Under the pieces are notes generated by a model. The model was not told where the DNA came from, searched no databases, and saw nothing but the letters and a program-made list of their open reading frames with translations. The position numbers were made by a program, and so were the translations under genes. A stretch of 64,000 bases of DNA from Hetaerina americana (taxonomy: Eukaryota; Arthropoda; Insecta; Odonata; Calopterygidae), in assembly GCA_022747635.1 (NCBI GenBank), contig JAKTNV010000007.1:9609497-9673496 (forward strand), in the 5' to 3' direction. This document shows positions 1 through 10,024 of this stretch, one piece after another. How positions within the stretch are numbered: the first letter of the stretch is position 1; each line of letters opens with the position of its first letter.

Positions 1-2019
1 AGCTCGATTATGGCACCAGGGCCTGTTGGGTTTAGATGCACAATGCTGTGTTGTTTTGATTACTGTGCATGTGCGGACGAAAATACACTGTAATGGATTC
101 TTTAAAGGTTTTATTCTGTGTTATTCTTTCATGATAGGGGACAGCGGCACACAGCAAATCCAGAATGATTTTCATGGAAGCACGACCGTGGTTTCGCTGG
201 CATGCATCAAATGGGCTTAGACTAGAGAAGATGGCGACAGTGCCCAGCATCGAAATGCTTAGTCCTGTTACAATAACTATCATTGTGGATTTGCTTTGTG
301 TCACTAGTGTCAGACGTACAGAAAAGCGAGGATAAACATTCAAGCAGAGAAATATTTGACTCGTTTTGCCATCGCCGCAAATGTGAAATAAATTGCGTTC
401 CTTTCTTTCGGATCCATATCTATTTTATTTTTTACTCAGGGGTTTATTTCAGTTTGAATGTTAATCAGGATCCATAGAGAAGATAAAATGGCTAATTTAC
501 GTGCCTACGTAACATATACGTGGATTGCTAATTTCAGGATACTGGTTTATTTTTTCATCAGACAATTACCTTCCATGCTTAGAATTTTGTGACTTTTAAT
601 TTTTAGTACGTAGCTTTTAAGAATATGTAAAATGATTCATAGATGAATGGTTTAAGAGTAGCCCCTGCCAAACACACGCTATTGGTAAATTGCATAGTCT
701 GACGGGGATTAAATAAATGGAATTTTATACTTTTATTCTATACAATTCTATGCAATAGAGGAATGCGATACTTTTACCGTGGTGATAGAGTAAAGGAAAA
801 TGAGATGGATATAGCGTTTCTCTATTGATAGAATCCATGTGTATAGGTGGCTAACGTTTGTTGTTTCTTTCGGGAGTGTTTGACTGGAGAAATATAATCA
901 AATATGGGCGAAGAAAAGTTGAAAGGTGTGAGGAATAATTTCACGAAACGACAAAAGTAGTCTCATAAATATCAAAGGGGTGGGAGTCGCTGGAGGTGGG
1001 AAGCATCGATGCTGAGTTGAACCCATGGGCCGTGTGAATTAAGTAATGGCATTGCGAAGCCATTTTCCAAGTCTCGAACTGAATCGTCTGGTCGGACAAA
1101 CGGAGACCGGAAACTTTCGAGCGAACGCAATTGAGGGAGTCGCCCCCTAAATTCGTGGCCACGACACCAGGGGCTCCGTTAAAGCATTTCTTATGCGTCA
1201 ATGAGGATTCTAAACCTCGTCATTGGCTGAGAACGCCATGTCATGGTTTGGTCTGCATTTTTTCCAGTGGATGTGCACTAACTCACCCTTGATCGTTTCC
1301 TTTAGACGTGAGCGAAAAATTGTGGCGGAATTGGCATTAAATACAGCACAAAAATGGTGTCTTGGGCACAGCTCTGGACCTCGTGGAGACGAAAGGGCGT
1401 TTCTTTTTCCGCCGCCCGAATTTCAACATTTCCATCGTTGCTGTCGTGGACGAGGGTAGCCCTTTCTGCCTCGAGAAATAACGCTATAAAACATTGGGTG
1501 AAGTTGGGAATCCTGCATTGATACCGGATTACGATACTCTTTCTTCTACTATTCTAATAATAATATCGAAGTTACCACGGCAACCTTTTCTCAACCGTCT
1601 GCATTGGGTGCCCATTTCAATCATGAGACAATTGATATTCTGTAATGTAATCACTAAATGCGATGAAAAGCAAAGAAAATTGGGTTGATGCGTGAAAGAT
1701 GGCGAAAACGTTGACTCTGGTGAGTCCTCAATTCTTCCCCGGCATTGACGGGAATGAATGTATTCAAATCTAGTTTGAAAACATGTAGAAGAGTCTTACA
1801 CGTCCAAGAGGTTAGTAATAATATCCATACATTGTAGTTTGGAACGAATTTTTTCTCTTCGCGTTCAAAGATTACAGAGCTCGTGTTCGATCTTCGACAA
1901 AAAATGCCATTTACCCGTAATGTTTATACGATAACTTGCAGTGAAGCGAGTGCATGGTAGAGGTTACTGGCCTTTCCTGCCGTCTTTGTGGTAAGAGAAC
2001 AACTTCTTCAGTCATCGTG
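1..2019. other. AT-rich DNA without recognised genes
   Basis: I see no recognisable gene here. Open frames are short (at most about 100 codons) and resemble no family I know. Positions 661-690 (CCCCTGCCAAACACACGC) resemble the last bases of the family-A LINE found elsewhere in the window and may be a very short 3' tail. The rest is AT-rich sequence without visible repeats. Confidence 0.5.
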
Positions 2020-2850
2020 AGTGGAGCTTCGGAGGGCGACTAATAGGCTGCCCCCGAAAAGGGCCCCTCCTCCCTTCGGCCGGACAAAGCGGGGGTGAGT
2101 TTCCATCCACTCGGAACGCCAAACCCCTGCTCCCTCCCCGGTAGCCTCCTCTCCGATGGGGGGATAAAGGGGGGATGAAGCACAACCCCCCCACCCCTCC
2201 CCTCCGCTCCAGGCGCGCGCCTATCGCCGCTCTCGCATCATCTCTCCCGACCCCCTCCACCCCCAGACCCTTCCATCCAGGCCCCCATCGTCCCCGAAGC
2301 AAAATCCTTGTTCCGGCACAGCCGCTCTCTCTCCACCACCCCCTCTGGGTCGAGGGCCTTCATTTTCGTCCCGTGTGCTCCGAATGGTATTCCCTCTTCC
2401 CTCTCCTCTCCTTCCGAGGCGAAGGGGATCCCTCTGCCCCCCCACCCATCCCCTCCCGCCCCAAGATGCCTCTCTCTCTCTCCGAGGGGTTCCTCGGATG
2501 GGGGCGGTCTCCCCTCATCTCACAGCGAAGGGTGCTACGCACGACCCGATGGCTCTGGAGATTGTCCGTGGCCCAAAGGGGGGGGGAGATGGGGCCCAAT
2601 CTTAGCGCCATGCTTGTAGCTGCCCCCCTAGCCCTCCGCCCTCGAGAGCAGCCTCCTTCCACTCCGCCCTCGGTGCGCGGTCGGCTGCGAAGCAACGCTC
2701 TGATCCTCGGTTTCCTGGAAGCACGCTTCTTTCTTGACTGCGCGCGTTCGGGCCTAGACTTTGCTCCCCCCCCCCTCCCCCTCCCCGCTCTCCACATCCC
2801 CTCTCCCTCCCTGCCCTCGCAATGAAGCCGAGTCCTCTCGTCGAATACTG
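2020..2850. other. GC-rich pyrimidine-biased island
   Basis: The plus strand is dominated by C and T runs (CCCCTCC, CTCTCTC, CCCCCC) with scattered CpG. Overlapping frames are open on both strands, the longest 216 codons at 2175-2825, but they encode only Pro/Ser/Arg-rich low-complexity protein. Being open in several frames at once is what composition alone would give. It could be a CpG-type regulatory island or a non-functional GC-biased tract. Confidence 0.55.
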
Positions 2851-2894
2851 TCGCATTGGGTCGTCGAACGAGTAGTGGGACAATGGAAAAGGTT

Positions 2895-3180
2895 ATGGAA
2901 GAAGCTTCGGTTAGGCCGAACCTAGAATATCGAGAAAACCATGTTTTAGAACTAGATCGAGTTCAACGCAAAGCAGCTAGGTTTTTGAAGAGTTATCATG
3001 AAAAACGTAGCAACATCATGTCACTATTTGAAGAATTAGGATGGGGCCACTGGTTGTCCGGAGGTTGATTTACCGATTAAATTTTCTGAGTAACTTAATG
3101 GCTTGTTGCTAATTCGAGGGTATTGAAGGCATTTTTTACAGGCTCCAACTAACTATGGTAGATCAGATGACGTTTGTAAA
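2895..3180 (+). mobile_element. LINE family A (CR1-like) reverse-transcriptase C-terminal fragment
   Basis: The frame starting near 2895 reads RPNLEYRENHVLELDRVQRK and continues through AARFLKSYHEKRSNIMSLFEELGW. CR1/Jockey-type LINE reverse transcriptases end this way: an RPxLEY motif, then LxxVQRxAARF, then a SVTxLLEELGW-type segment. The usual Tyr-Ala-x-x-Val-Trp-Asp-Pro stretch after LEY is missing, so this is an internally deleted relic. The frame stops at 3066, and downstream translation is broken by stops. It is the only copy in the window that keeps the AARF...LGW segment, which copy 55719-56290 has lost. Confidence 0.7.
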
Positions 3181-4780
3181 ATCAGGGCGGTAGATGGCAG
3201 GAAGGATTAGTTTAAATTTTTTTTTTCGTACCAATAGAGATCAAAATAGATATGTTCGCCGGCGCGAAGATAATTAGCTTTGGTAGTGCATATAATTAAT
3301 CGATATCCTGAATGAATTTTAAATAGATCTATTTTCATAACATTGATCCAGTATGATTTGAGTATATCCTTTCATTGAACAGTCTTGTTATTGAATATTC
3401 TTGCACGTAATAGGAGCTTCATCGTATGATTAACTTTGTTCGAATGCATGATTTAAGTCTAATTTATTCAAGTATAGAGTTTTAATGATTATGCATGCAT
3501 GGCTGGTGACCAAACACTCCCCGTCACACGCCCTTGTAGCGGCTTGGGGATATCATCTAGATTTAGATGTAAAAATACATGCTAGCTACATAAATATCAG
3601 GGAATCTGCACTGATTTTTGTCCAAATAATTCTGGCATTACACAAAATACAATTAAATTCTGTCCGTTTGCGGAGACTAATCATGAAATGAGTCATGTTA
3701 TAAGTCTGGGTTGTGATCCATTTTGGATGAACGAGGATTGAATATAGGACTTATATAGGATTGAATATGGGATCTTTTCAATGTACCATTAAATGATGAA
3801 ACATTTACGTGAAGTTAAATTTTTTTAAGATTTAGCGTTGGAGACAGCTGAAATAATAGGAGTTGGTCGATTTGTAATCATTGCTTTCTCTCCAAATTTG
3901 AATTTTCAATACGGAATTGTACAAATTATAGTTCTGGAGTGACCATGAAATAACCACGATTTAGCACTGCAGAGCGTGCAGATTTTCGAAGATTTTTACA
4001 AAAAAGTATTGCTTTTCCCCAAATTTTGGAGTTAAAAAATCTTAAGCCTTGAGTACCAACATCAACGTGTGTTTTTCCGAATTTAGACGAGTTTATTGCA
4101 ATTTTGTGGGGGATGCTGCATGCCTCCCGAGCGGCGATCTGCTCAATGCGTTCGAAGGAAAGTGCACTGGAGTAGTAGTGTAATCTTGAATGCCATTCAA
4201 CGCTCCCACGGTCGGCGTGATACTTCAGAGTGCGCTGTGCTCCAGAGTTATTTTTACCCGAATACGGAGAGGATCCATGACTGGGGATCAGGAAAAAACA
4301 ATTGAAATTAATGTCGCTTTGGGATAATTGTATTATAAAAACTGTATTAAGATATAAAGAACTTAACGAATTAAACTACTCAGAATCGGTCAAATACTTG
4401 TGTGATAATACTAACATCAAACCCTTCACGGATCACTAACATCAGAGGAATGTGCGAGTAGTAAGCCTTAGGGAAACTAGATTTCATCAGATGGGGTTTT
4501 GAGGGAATGCAATGAGAAAGGTAAATATGCATTATTTCGCTTTAGTTAGGTCACATTCCGAGTACGTGGCAAGCATTTCAGATTCATGTGATGCAATTTT
4601 ATTTCAGGAATTTATTTCAGATAAAACCCGCTAGGTTTGGTAAAAATTGTGACGAGAAGAAAGAAAGGCCAAGGAGTATTTCGAAGGAATTAGGTCGAGA
4701 ATCCTATTAGTCATGAAAAGTGCAGGTGTAGGACTTAACCGGTGTAAAAATACATAGAGCACTCTAGTATATTCGCGACA
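3181..4780. other. AT-rich stretch with a possible LINE tail
   Basis: Only one short element is visible. At about 3505-3550 the sequence GTGACCAAACACTCCCCGTC followed by ACACGCCCTTGTAGCGGCTT resembles the 3' end of LINE family A, which elsewhere reads as CACCCCCTGCCACACACCC followed by TAGCGGTGGCTTGCAGG. No other gene or repeat is recognised. Confidence 0.4.
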
Positions 4781-4794
4781 TATATATACCAGTA

Positions 4795-4841
4795 CATATA
4801 TATATATATATAAATATAAATAAATATATATAAATAAATAA

Positions 4842-4894
<53 letters not shown>
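4795..4894. repeat. (TA)n / (TAAA)n microsatellite
   Basis: About 100 bp of TA repeats interrupted by TAAA units in the first half and pure TA in the second. It lies some 60 bp before the palindromic element at 4957. Confidence 0.95.
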
Positions 4895-4896
<2 letters not shown>

Positions 4897-5000
4897 GTAA
4901 ACGTGGACGCGAGTTAATTCTAGCGGATAAAAGCTAAGAGAAACACACCCAAAGGATTCAAGAAGTTCTCTCGGGTTTCCCCCCGGGTCAGGTTGCAGTA

Positions 5001-5043
5001 CACCGACGTTTCGAAGGCTGACTCTGCCATAGTCTTCAGGGTG
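5001..5043 (-). ncRNA. Hammerhead-like motif, left arm
   Basis: This is the mirror image of the motif at 5051-5093. On the minus strand CUGAAGA is followed by CUAUGGC instead of CGAUGGC. That single change weakens the foot of stem II, so this arm is probably the more degenerate copy. The GAAACGUC core and the CACC/GGUG stem I are unchanged. Confidence 0.4.
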
Positions 5044-5050
5044 AAGACTT

Positions 5051-5093
5051 CACCCTGAAGACGATGGCAGAGTCAGCCTTCGAAACGTCGGTG
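5051..5093 (+). ncRNA. Hammerhead-ribozyme-like motif, right arm
   Basis: Read 5' to 3': CACC (5051-5054), CUGAAGA (5055-5061, matching the CUGANGA core), one extra C, a hairpin GAUGGC/GCCUUC with a seven-base loop (5063-5081), GAA (5082-5084), self-complementary ACGU (5085-5088), C (5089, the expected cleavage base), and GGUG (5090-5093), which pairs with CACC as stem I. This is type-I order with stem III reduced to a palindrome, an arrangement that favours dimers. The extra base next to A9 departs from a textbook core, so catalytic activity is uncertain. Confidence 0.5.
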
Positions 5094-5231
5094 TACTGCA
5101 ACCTGACCTGGAGGAAAACCCGAGAGAGCTTCTTGAATACCATATTCCGGGAAAACCTCAGATCCTTCATTACACCCAAAGGAAACTCACACATATTCCA
5201 AATTTTCGGTGGCCAAACTACTTTTCCCAGG

Positions 5232-5287
5232 GCCGTCGAAACGATTTAATTCTGATGACGACGGCCGTGCCGTCAAAACGTCAACAC
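5232..5287 (+). ncRNA. Degenerate tandem hammerhead-like motif
   Basis: CUGAUGA (5252-5258) is followed by one base and a five-pair hairpin, GACGG/CCGUC (5260-5274). Next comes AAA where GAA is expected, then ACGU and C (5278-5282). The loss of the conserved G12 makes an active ribozyme unlikely. Just upstream, GCCGUCGAAACGA at 5233-5245 looks like the 3' half of another unit in the same direction. The pair may be a tandem remnant of the terminal repeat whose palindromic form lies at 4957-5171. Confidence 0.35.
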
Positions 5288-5406
5288 TGCATATGTGAGT
5301 GTCCTTTCTTTATGTTTCTATGGTTTAGAATCTACATCTGTGTTTTTATATATTTGCGCGTCGCCGAAGAGCGTTCCATTTCGAAGAAATTTATAAACAT
5401 AAAAAA

Positions 5407-5428
5407 ATATATATATATACATACATAC

Positions 5429-5489
<61 letters not shown>

Positions 5490-5515
5490 TATACATGTAT
5501 ATAAATATATATATA
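5407..5515. repeat. (TA)n with TACA interruptions
   Basis: TA-rich microsatellite with several CATA and GTATA interruptions. It abuts the SINE tail at 5517 directly, as also happens at 12561. Confidence 0.95.
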
Positions 5516-5516
5516 A

Positions 5517-5595
5517 ACCCCTACCCTGATGTGTGAAATTCACACGCCGTATAGGGCTTTGTACTGGGTGAACTCTACTATCAGGTTTGATTAAT
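5517..5595 (+). mobile_element. SINE (tRNA-headed family) tail fragment
   Basis: The block begins CCCTACCCTGATGTGTGAA and runs through TTCACACGCCGTATAGGGCT and a GTACTGGGTGAACTCTACTA segment. It matches the distal part of the complete copy at 43080-43345. The head is missing and the copy ends early, before the CCGACCTTCGGGTTGATTAC end found in other copies. Confidence 0.7.
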
Positions 5596-5659
5596 GCGCT
5601 TATTATTTATATGTACGTATGTAAATAAATGTGATCGTGAAAAAATACATTTACATATG

Positions 5660-5699
<40 letters not shown>

Positions 5700-6009
5700 T
5701 ATTCATGTACGTGGATTTAGAATTAAAGAAAAGGGATGGCTATATGTATAAGTGAATATTAAATACATAAAAATGGCTGGAGTCCTACCCCTGTCTGCTA
5801 CGAGCCCTTTGGGCAACTTTCGGGGTATTGCTCAGACATAGACGCATGTCTCATTTGTCATGTTTAATCATTCCCCTGGTATCACATTCCTAATTATGAT
5901 GGGAGGTCATTCCGACGATGGTGTTGTGCGTACCGTTGGGCGGTATTTCGTGTCCCAGGGCCTGAGCCTAGGAGTGAGTGGGAGATGCTTTATTCACTGC
6001 TGCCCAGCT
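5596..6009. other. Interval with a short TA microsatellite
   Basis: A GT-to-TA compound repeat lies at about 5659-5702. No coding or RNA feature is recognised. Confidence 0.5.
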
Positions 6010-6500
6010 CTGGTTGGTCGAAGGAATCGATGTGGACCGGCGAATAATGTGGAACCGTCCGCCCCTGACATCGTCCCCTTCCCCAGCTGTGGCCTCCTCG
6101 ACCATTTCCCACAAAACCGCCTCCCCCGTCTTCCCGCCCCCCTCTCCGCCCCTGCCCTCGTCCCACACCGACCCCCGCGTTGAAGACCCACCCGAGAGCG
6201 GGCAGCAGATTGTCCCGACCCTCGTTTCCTCACCCCTCTCACCCCGCCCCACCAGTCCCATTCAACCCCCCCCCCTCACAAGCCGCCCGACACAACCCAC
6301 CCCCGTCCCCCTCGCGTGTGTCTGGGGGTGGTGCCGAATAAAATGGTCGGCGACCCCTCCCTGTTGGCGCGGGGGACCCCCTAAACCCCCTGGTTTTCCT
6401 CTATTCCCCCTTCCTGGAAGTGCTTCCAATGGGGCCGCTTTCTCTCTCTCTCTCCGGGTACTGTATTTCGGGGGGGGGGCGCGGCGGGGTCACGCGGTGC
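6010..6500. other. GC-rich pyrimidine-biased island
   Basis: C-rich plus strand (runs such as CCCCCCCCTC), with frames open on both strands that encode Pro/Arg/Gly-rich low-complexity protein. The composition matches the island at 2020-2850, and no product is recognised. It ends near a run of nine or ten G at about 6470-6479. Confidence 0.5.
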
Positions 6501-7036
6501 CTTCGTGGTGGATGATCGGAAATACCGGTGTCCCTCGCAAACTGAACGACCTTTTGAAGCACTCCAACCGTGCGATGACCATTCAAGTGCTGGGGGGTGG
6601 GCGAATCCTATGGCACGCCCCATTCGTGAATGCGTTAACACAGCGGGCTCTGGTAATTTACCACCCGATATCATTGGCATAATTTTCATTTTAAACTCTT
6701 GAGCATGTAAATGTAACGAGATGGATGTTATCGGCGAGTGTTTACAGGAGCAATGCGAGAAGTAGGAAAGATACCTACCTGTAAGTTAAACATTAGTATG
6801 CGTAGTACGAAGGAATAAACTAGAGTAAGTGAGGCAGCCTCAAGGCTCAGTCCTGATCCCCAGGTTTAAAGAACCTAGAAATCAAGTAGGAATGTGGAGT
6901 GATATGTAAAGCACGTGGGACCACTAATGCGCGTTATGATGTAAAATAAAGTGTGAGTTATCGAAATTGATGGAGATGGAGCAATATCTATTGCGTGTGT
7001 AAACAGTGCGGAGTGATATAGTCTACTGTTTCAGGC
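6501..7036. other. Interval without recognised features
   Basis: Moderately AT-rich sequence in which I recognise no gene or repeat. Confidence 0.4.
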
Positions 7037-7194
7037 TTCACTCCGTGGAAGTATTTATTATCCATATTAAAAGAACTTGGTACTTTTCCATAAGACACAA
7101 GCAAGCAAGGCAAGCCGGTGAAACGCGTTGTACCTTGTAATAAAAATCTGTGGAAAAGTACCAAGTTCTTTTAATGTGAATAGCACGGAGTGAA
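7037..7194. repeat. Inverted repeat, possible Penelope-type relic
   Basis: A perfect 25-bp inverted pair (7066-7090 and 7151-7175, core AAGAACTTGGTACTTTTCCA) is extended after a gap by an 11-bp outer pair, TTCACTCCGTG (7037-7047) with CACGGAGTGAA (7184-7194). The 60-bp loop contains GAA-ACGCGT-T (7120-7129), which looks like the GAA-palindrome-cleavage-base signature of the hammerhead-like motifs elsewhere. It is followed by AATAAAAATCTGTGGAAAAG, resembling the TTTTTGTGGAAAATTGC that follows the motif at 31921. A clear CUGANGA box is not present. No target-site duplication is evident. Confidence 0.5.
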
Positions 7195-8710
7195 TTTGTG
7201 ACTAATTATTTGGGGAAACTGTGACACAAGTACGCCAATTGAAAAGAATGTGAATCACGAAACACTGTTTAGAAGGATCTCGAGTTTCCATTTGTATCCG
7301 AAGCAATTTCTTGAACTCCTCGTCACATACGCAGATAAGACTACCTGGGGTAAGGAGAGGCAATTCACCTTTTTAAAGAGTCTCATTTTTTTCATTAAAC
7401 CTTACCAGTTATTTTTGCAAACCTAATAATTAGTAATAATTTGCATATTAAAGCCATCAAACGATAATCAACTCTCCGTCAGTCCATATGTCGATTGAAT
7501 TGACACCCTTAGATGACGTCTGCGCAAAAAATATTTTGATTTTTCCTAATTGAAATTATTATTTCAAAACGGTATTCTCAAACAATTCTGTTTGCAACGC
7601 GTGTGAAATGTGTTTTTACTTGCACGATGGGTTTTTTTACACGTCCAATTCCCCTTTGCTGAGAAATCACATCGCGTTCGAAACATTCCCCGATTTCGCA
7701 AGTCGTTGTATAAATAGACAATTTTGAAATAATTATCGGATTTGAATGCTCTCTCTTCCCCCGACACGATTAAAACACGCCACTCAACCCTGGATTACCT
7801 TACGAGGACATTTTCGTATACAGGAGTGAAGACTTTAATTCATATCAGTTCTTAATACTTCGTGGGTGTGAGAATATGGCAGTCATGAAGGAGAGGCCAA
7901 AGATTGTTAACTGCGTTTGGAAAAATTTCGAGGGAAGTTATATTCACATTCACTCAATAGTTACCGCGTCGGACCGCTTGAGGGCGTTTCGCGGAGGGTG
8001 TTAAGACTTGGAACGGGGTGAGGGGAATTGTTGAAGAGGGAGTGAGGTGGGAGGGGTGAAACCCCTATCAAGCGAAACTCGGCGGGTGGCGCAGTATCGG
8101 GGGCAGTTTGCTTTCCATGCGGGCATGTTACTGGTGCGTGTACCGTTGAAGAAGGAGACAGAGAAACATTGACTCGCGTGGCTCGGACCGTTGTGACCTC
8201 TTGACCATTGACCCGACGCTCCATTCAACTGTCCATTCGGCCGTCGACCTCCCAAATGGGTCTTTAAGAATTGGGTACCGTAGTGGGACCAGATCCCGTT
8301 AGAACCTGCGTCAGGGGTCACCTGATGAAATCGCCTGACCAAGCGCGATGAATGCGCACGATCGTACCCCTGCCGCGGGCCAAACGTTCGAGTGGCGAGG
8401 AAACGACTGGAGTGAAGGGGTCATGAGCACCCCCTGCCCGCCGAAAGAGTGCTGTTTTGAGGCTGAAATACCGAGAATAAATTGAAAATTGTAGTTAATG
8501 ACATTAGAACTACTATAAGAGGACGGCATGAATTACGCTTGTTGCCAAATTCCAGGAAACTGAGGTAGATGTCGCGAAAGTAAGTTTTCACTGAGTCATC
8601 CGCCAAATGTTCATTACAATGCAACAATATGTTAACAATTTGCATTACAATGTGGCAACAATTTGTATTACTATGCAAAACTTTTAGCTCCAAAATTTCG
8701 GAGTTTAAGA
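7195..8710. other. Interval without recognised features
   Basis: Short frames on both strands (up to 113 codons at 8001-8342) have no recognised similarity. Nothing repetitive stands out. Confidence 0.4.
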
Positions 8711-8714
8711 GGAC

Positions 8715-8789
8715 GCCTCGGTAGCTTAGCTGGGAAAAGCACTAAAGCACGGACAACGCGGGATCCGGGTTCGAATCCTGGTCAAGGCG
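8715..8789 (+). pseudogene. tRNA-like sequence (tRNA pseudogene or SINE head)
   Basis: The acceptor GCCTCGG (8715-8721) pairs with TCAAGGC (8782-8788), with one mismatch and one G-U pair. The D arm GCTT/AAGC is present (8724-8727 and 8737-8740, TAGCTTAGCTGG box). The T arm is complete: CCGGG, TTCGAAT, CCTGG at 8765-8781. The middle (8741-8764) cannot form an anticodon stem, so this is not a functional tRNA. A tRNA-derived SINE head is the likeliest origin. It keeps both internal RNA polymerase III promoter boxes. Confidence 0.6.
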
Positions 8790-8924
8790 AATGATTTTTA
8801 CGCTCTGAGATGGTTGCATTGCTCGCCAGTTGTATCGGATGAATATTTAATTAGTTGACTCTCCAATGTCAATGGCTGCCAATAGAATCGGTTAGCGCTG
8901 AAACATCTTTGGTTGTCCTGCCCC

Positions 8925-9372
8925 GTGGTAGGTTCTCTCATGGTTTACCTCCATATCTTCCTGTTTTGAGCAATTCTTTTCATTTCCTCGAATTTTCTCC
9001 CAATCCTAATCATGCTCATCATCATGTACGTATCTCTTTCTCCCTCGACCTTTCTTCCCCTCTTATCATTCCCTCCAACCCATGTCTTCAACAGGCACTC
9101 ACTGCTTCTTCATATAACCAATTAGCCTTTTTGTTCTTCATTATCTTCACCAATTCCTACTCCTCTCCTCTCCCCCGCAGTAGCAATTTCTCATTCTTTA
9201 CTCTATCTTCCCATCTAATTCAATTCCATCTTCCTGCAGGTCATCGTTTCGAAGGCCTTTTTAATTCTTTCTTCTTTCCGGAAAGTCCCCTGCTTCGTAA
9301 AACATCACACTCCAGATTTATCTTTTTTGCCAATTTCTTTCTCAATCCCTTTTTCATAAGTCCAAACAAAGG
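8925..9372 (-). mobile_element. LINE family B reverse-transcriptase C-terminal relic
   Basis: Although the plus strand is open for 175 codons here, the minus strand explains the sequence better. In shifting frames it reads WEDRVKNEKLLL, GEE, KIMKNKKANWL, LEGMIRGEERSR, and MIRIGRKFEEMKRIAQNRKI followed by WR. These match, in order, the conserved tail of LINEs that carry a YGAETW motif: W-x-DR-x-x-NEE-L, GE, RRxKWIGH, LEGxxxGKRGRGR, then KxxEEMKRLAxDRxxWR. Frameshifts and stops show it is dead. The open plus-strand frame is a by-product of purine-rich minus-strand sequence. Confidence 0.6.
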
Positions 9373-9539
9373 TGTAAAATGAAACAGAAAAGGAATAATT
9401 TTAGTCAAATCGTCTTCGGTGCCGCGGCATCATTGCATTGGCTTCTATATCCAAGGAAGTGTCCGAAGCGCTACTTTCCACGTGATCATAACGTCCATTT
9501 CCCGGCCTCAGTCGTCCCTACTGCCGGACTGTCTCGGAC

Positions 9540-9790
9540 GAGAGCGTTCATTGTTTGTCCCCCCCCCCCACTTCTCTATCTAGAGGCCCTGTTCACGCTG
9601 CAGGAGAGCAGGGCCGGCGGCCATTTCCTTCACTTCCGCTGGTGGAGCTTCGACAGCGACGGTCTGCGGTTGCCGTGCCACCCCAACGGAGGCGGCATCA
9701 CGCGTCTCCCTCCCCTCTCGCCTCCGCCCCCCTCCCCGTCCTTTGGTGGCAGCATTCGTTCGAAAGGCCCCCACTCGGATGAAAGGGATG
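9540..9790. other. GC-rich island
   Basis: Short GC-rich tract with CpG and C runs, open in several frames without recognised similarity. It is the smallest of the islands on this side of the window. Confidence 0.45.
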
Positions 9791-10024
9791 AAACATTTGA
9801 AGGCATTCAAAGCGCAAAACCTACAATATTTCATTTCTTGAATGAATGTGACTCAATAAAACTTGTGAATAATTTATTTGATTAAGCCCAAACTTCAAAT
9901 GCACCTGAGGTGGAACCACTCCTTGCACGTGCTACAATGGTTTGCTGGAAATTAAGACTTGTGGGTGAAAAAATATTTTGATGGCCGAAAATACATACTT
10001 AGATGCCATTCACAGTCGCGTATC

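Larger units (their letters stand above)
4957..5171. mobile_element. Small foldback element with hammerhead-like arms (Penelope-type)
   Basis: Two 90-bp arms (4957-5046 and 5048-5137) are near-perfect inverted copies around a single central base at 5047. A 34-bp unpaired extension (5138-5171) follows the right arm. The insertion is flanked by a 12-bp direct repeat, ACACCCAAAGGA (4945-4956 and 5172-5183), which looks like a target-site duplication. Each arm contains a hammerhead-like motif pointing away from the centre. Penelope-like retroelements are known to carry hammerhead motifs in their terminal repeats, so I interpret this as a non-autonomous derivative. No coding capacity is present. 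An ordinary local inverted duplication is the alternative, but the flanking repeat argues for insertion. Confidence 0.6.

Noticed and set aside
2175..2825. 216-codon plus-strand frame
   Set aside because: Low-complexity, with five other overlapping open frames on both strands.
5978..6682. 234-codon plus-strand frame
   Set aside because: Pro/Ser-rich translation of a C-rich island with no recognised similarity.
8715..8789. Functional tRNA gene
   Set aside because: No anticodon stem can be formed between 8741 and 8764.
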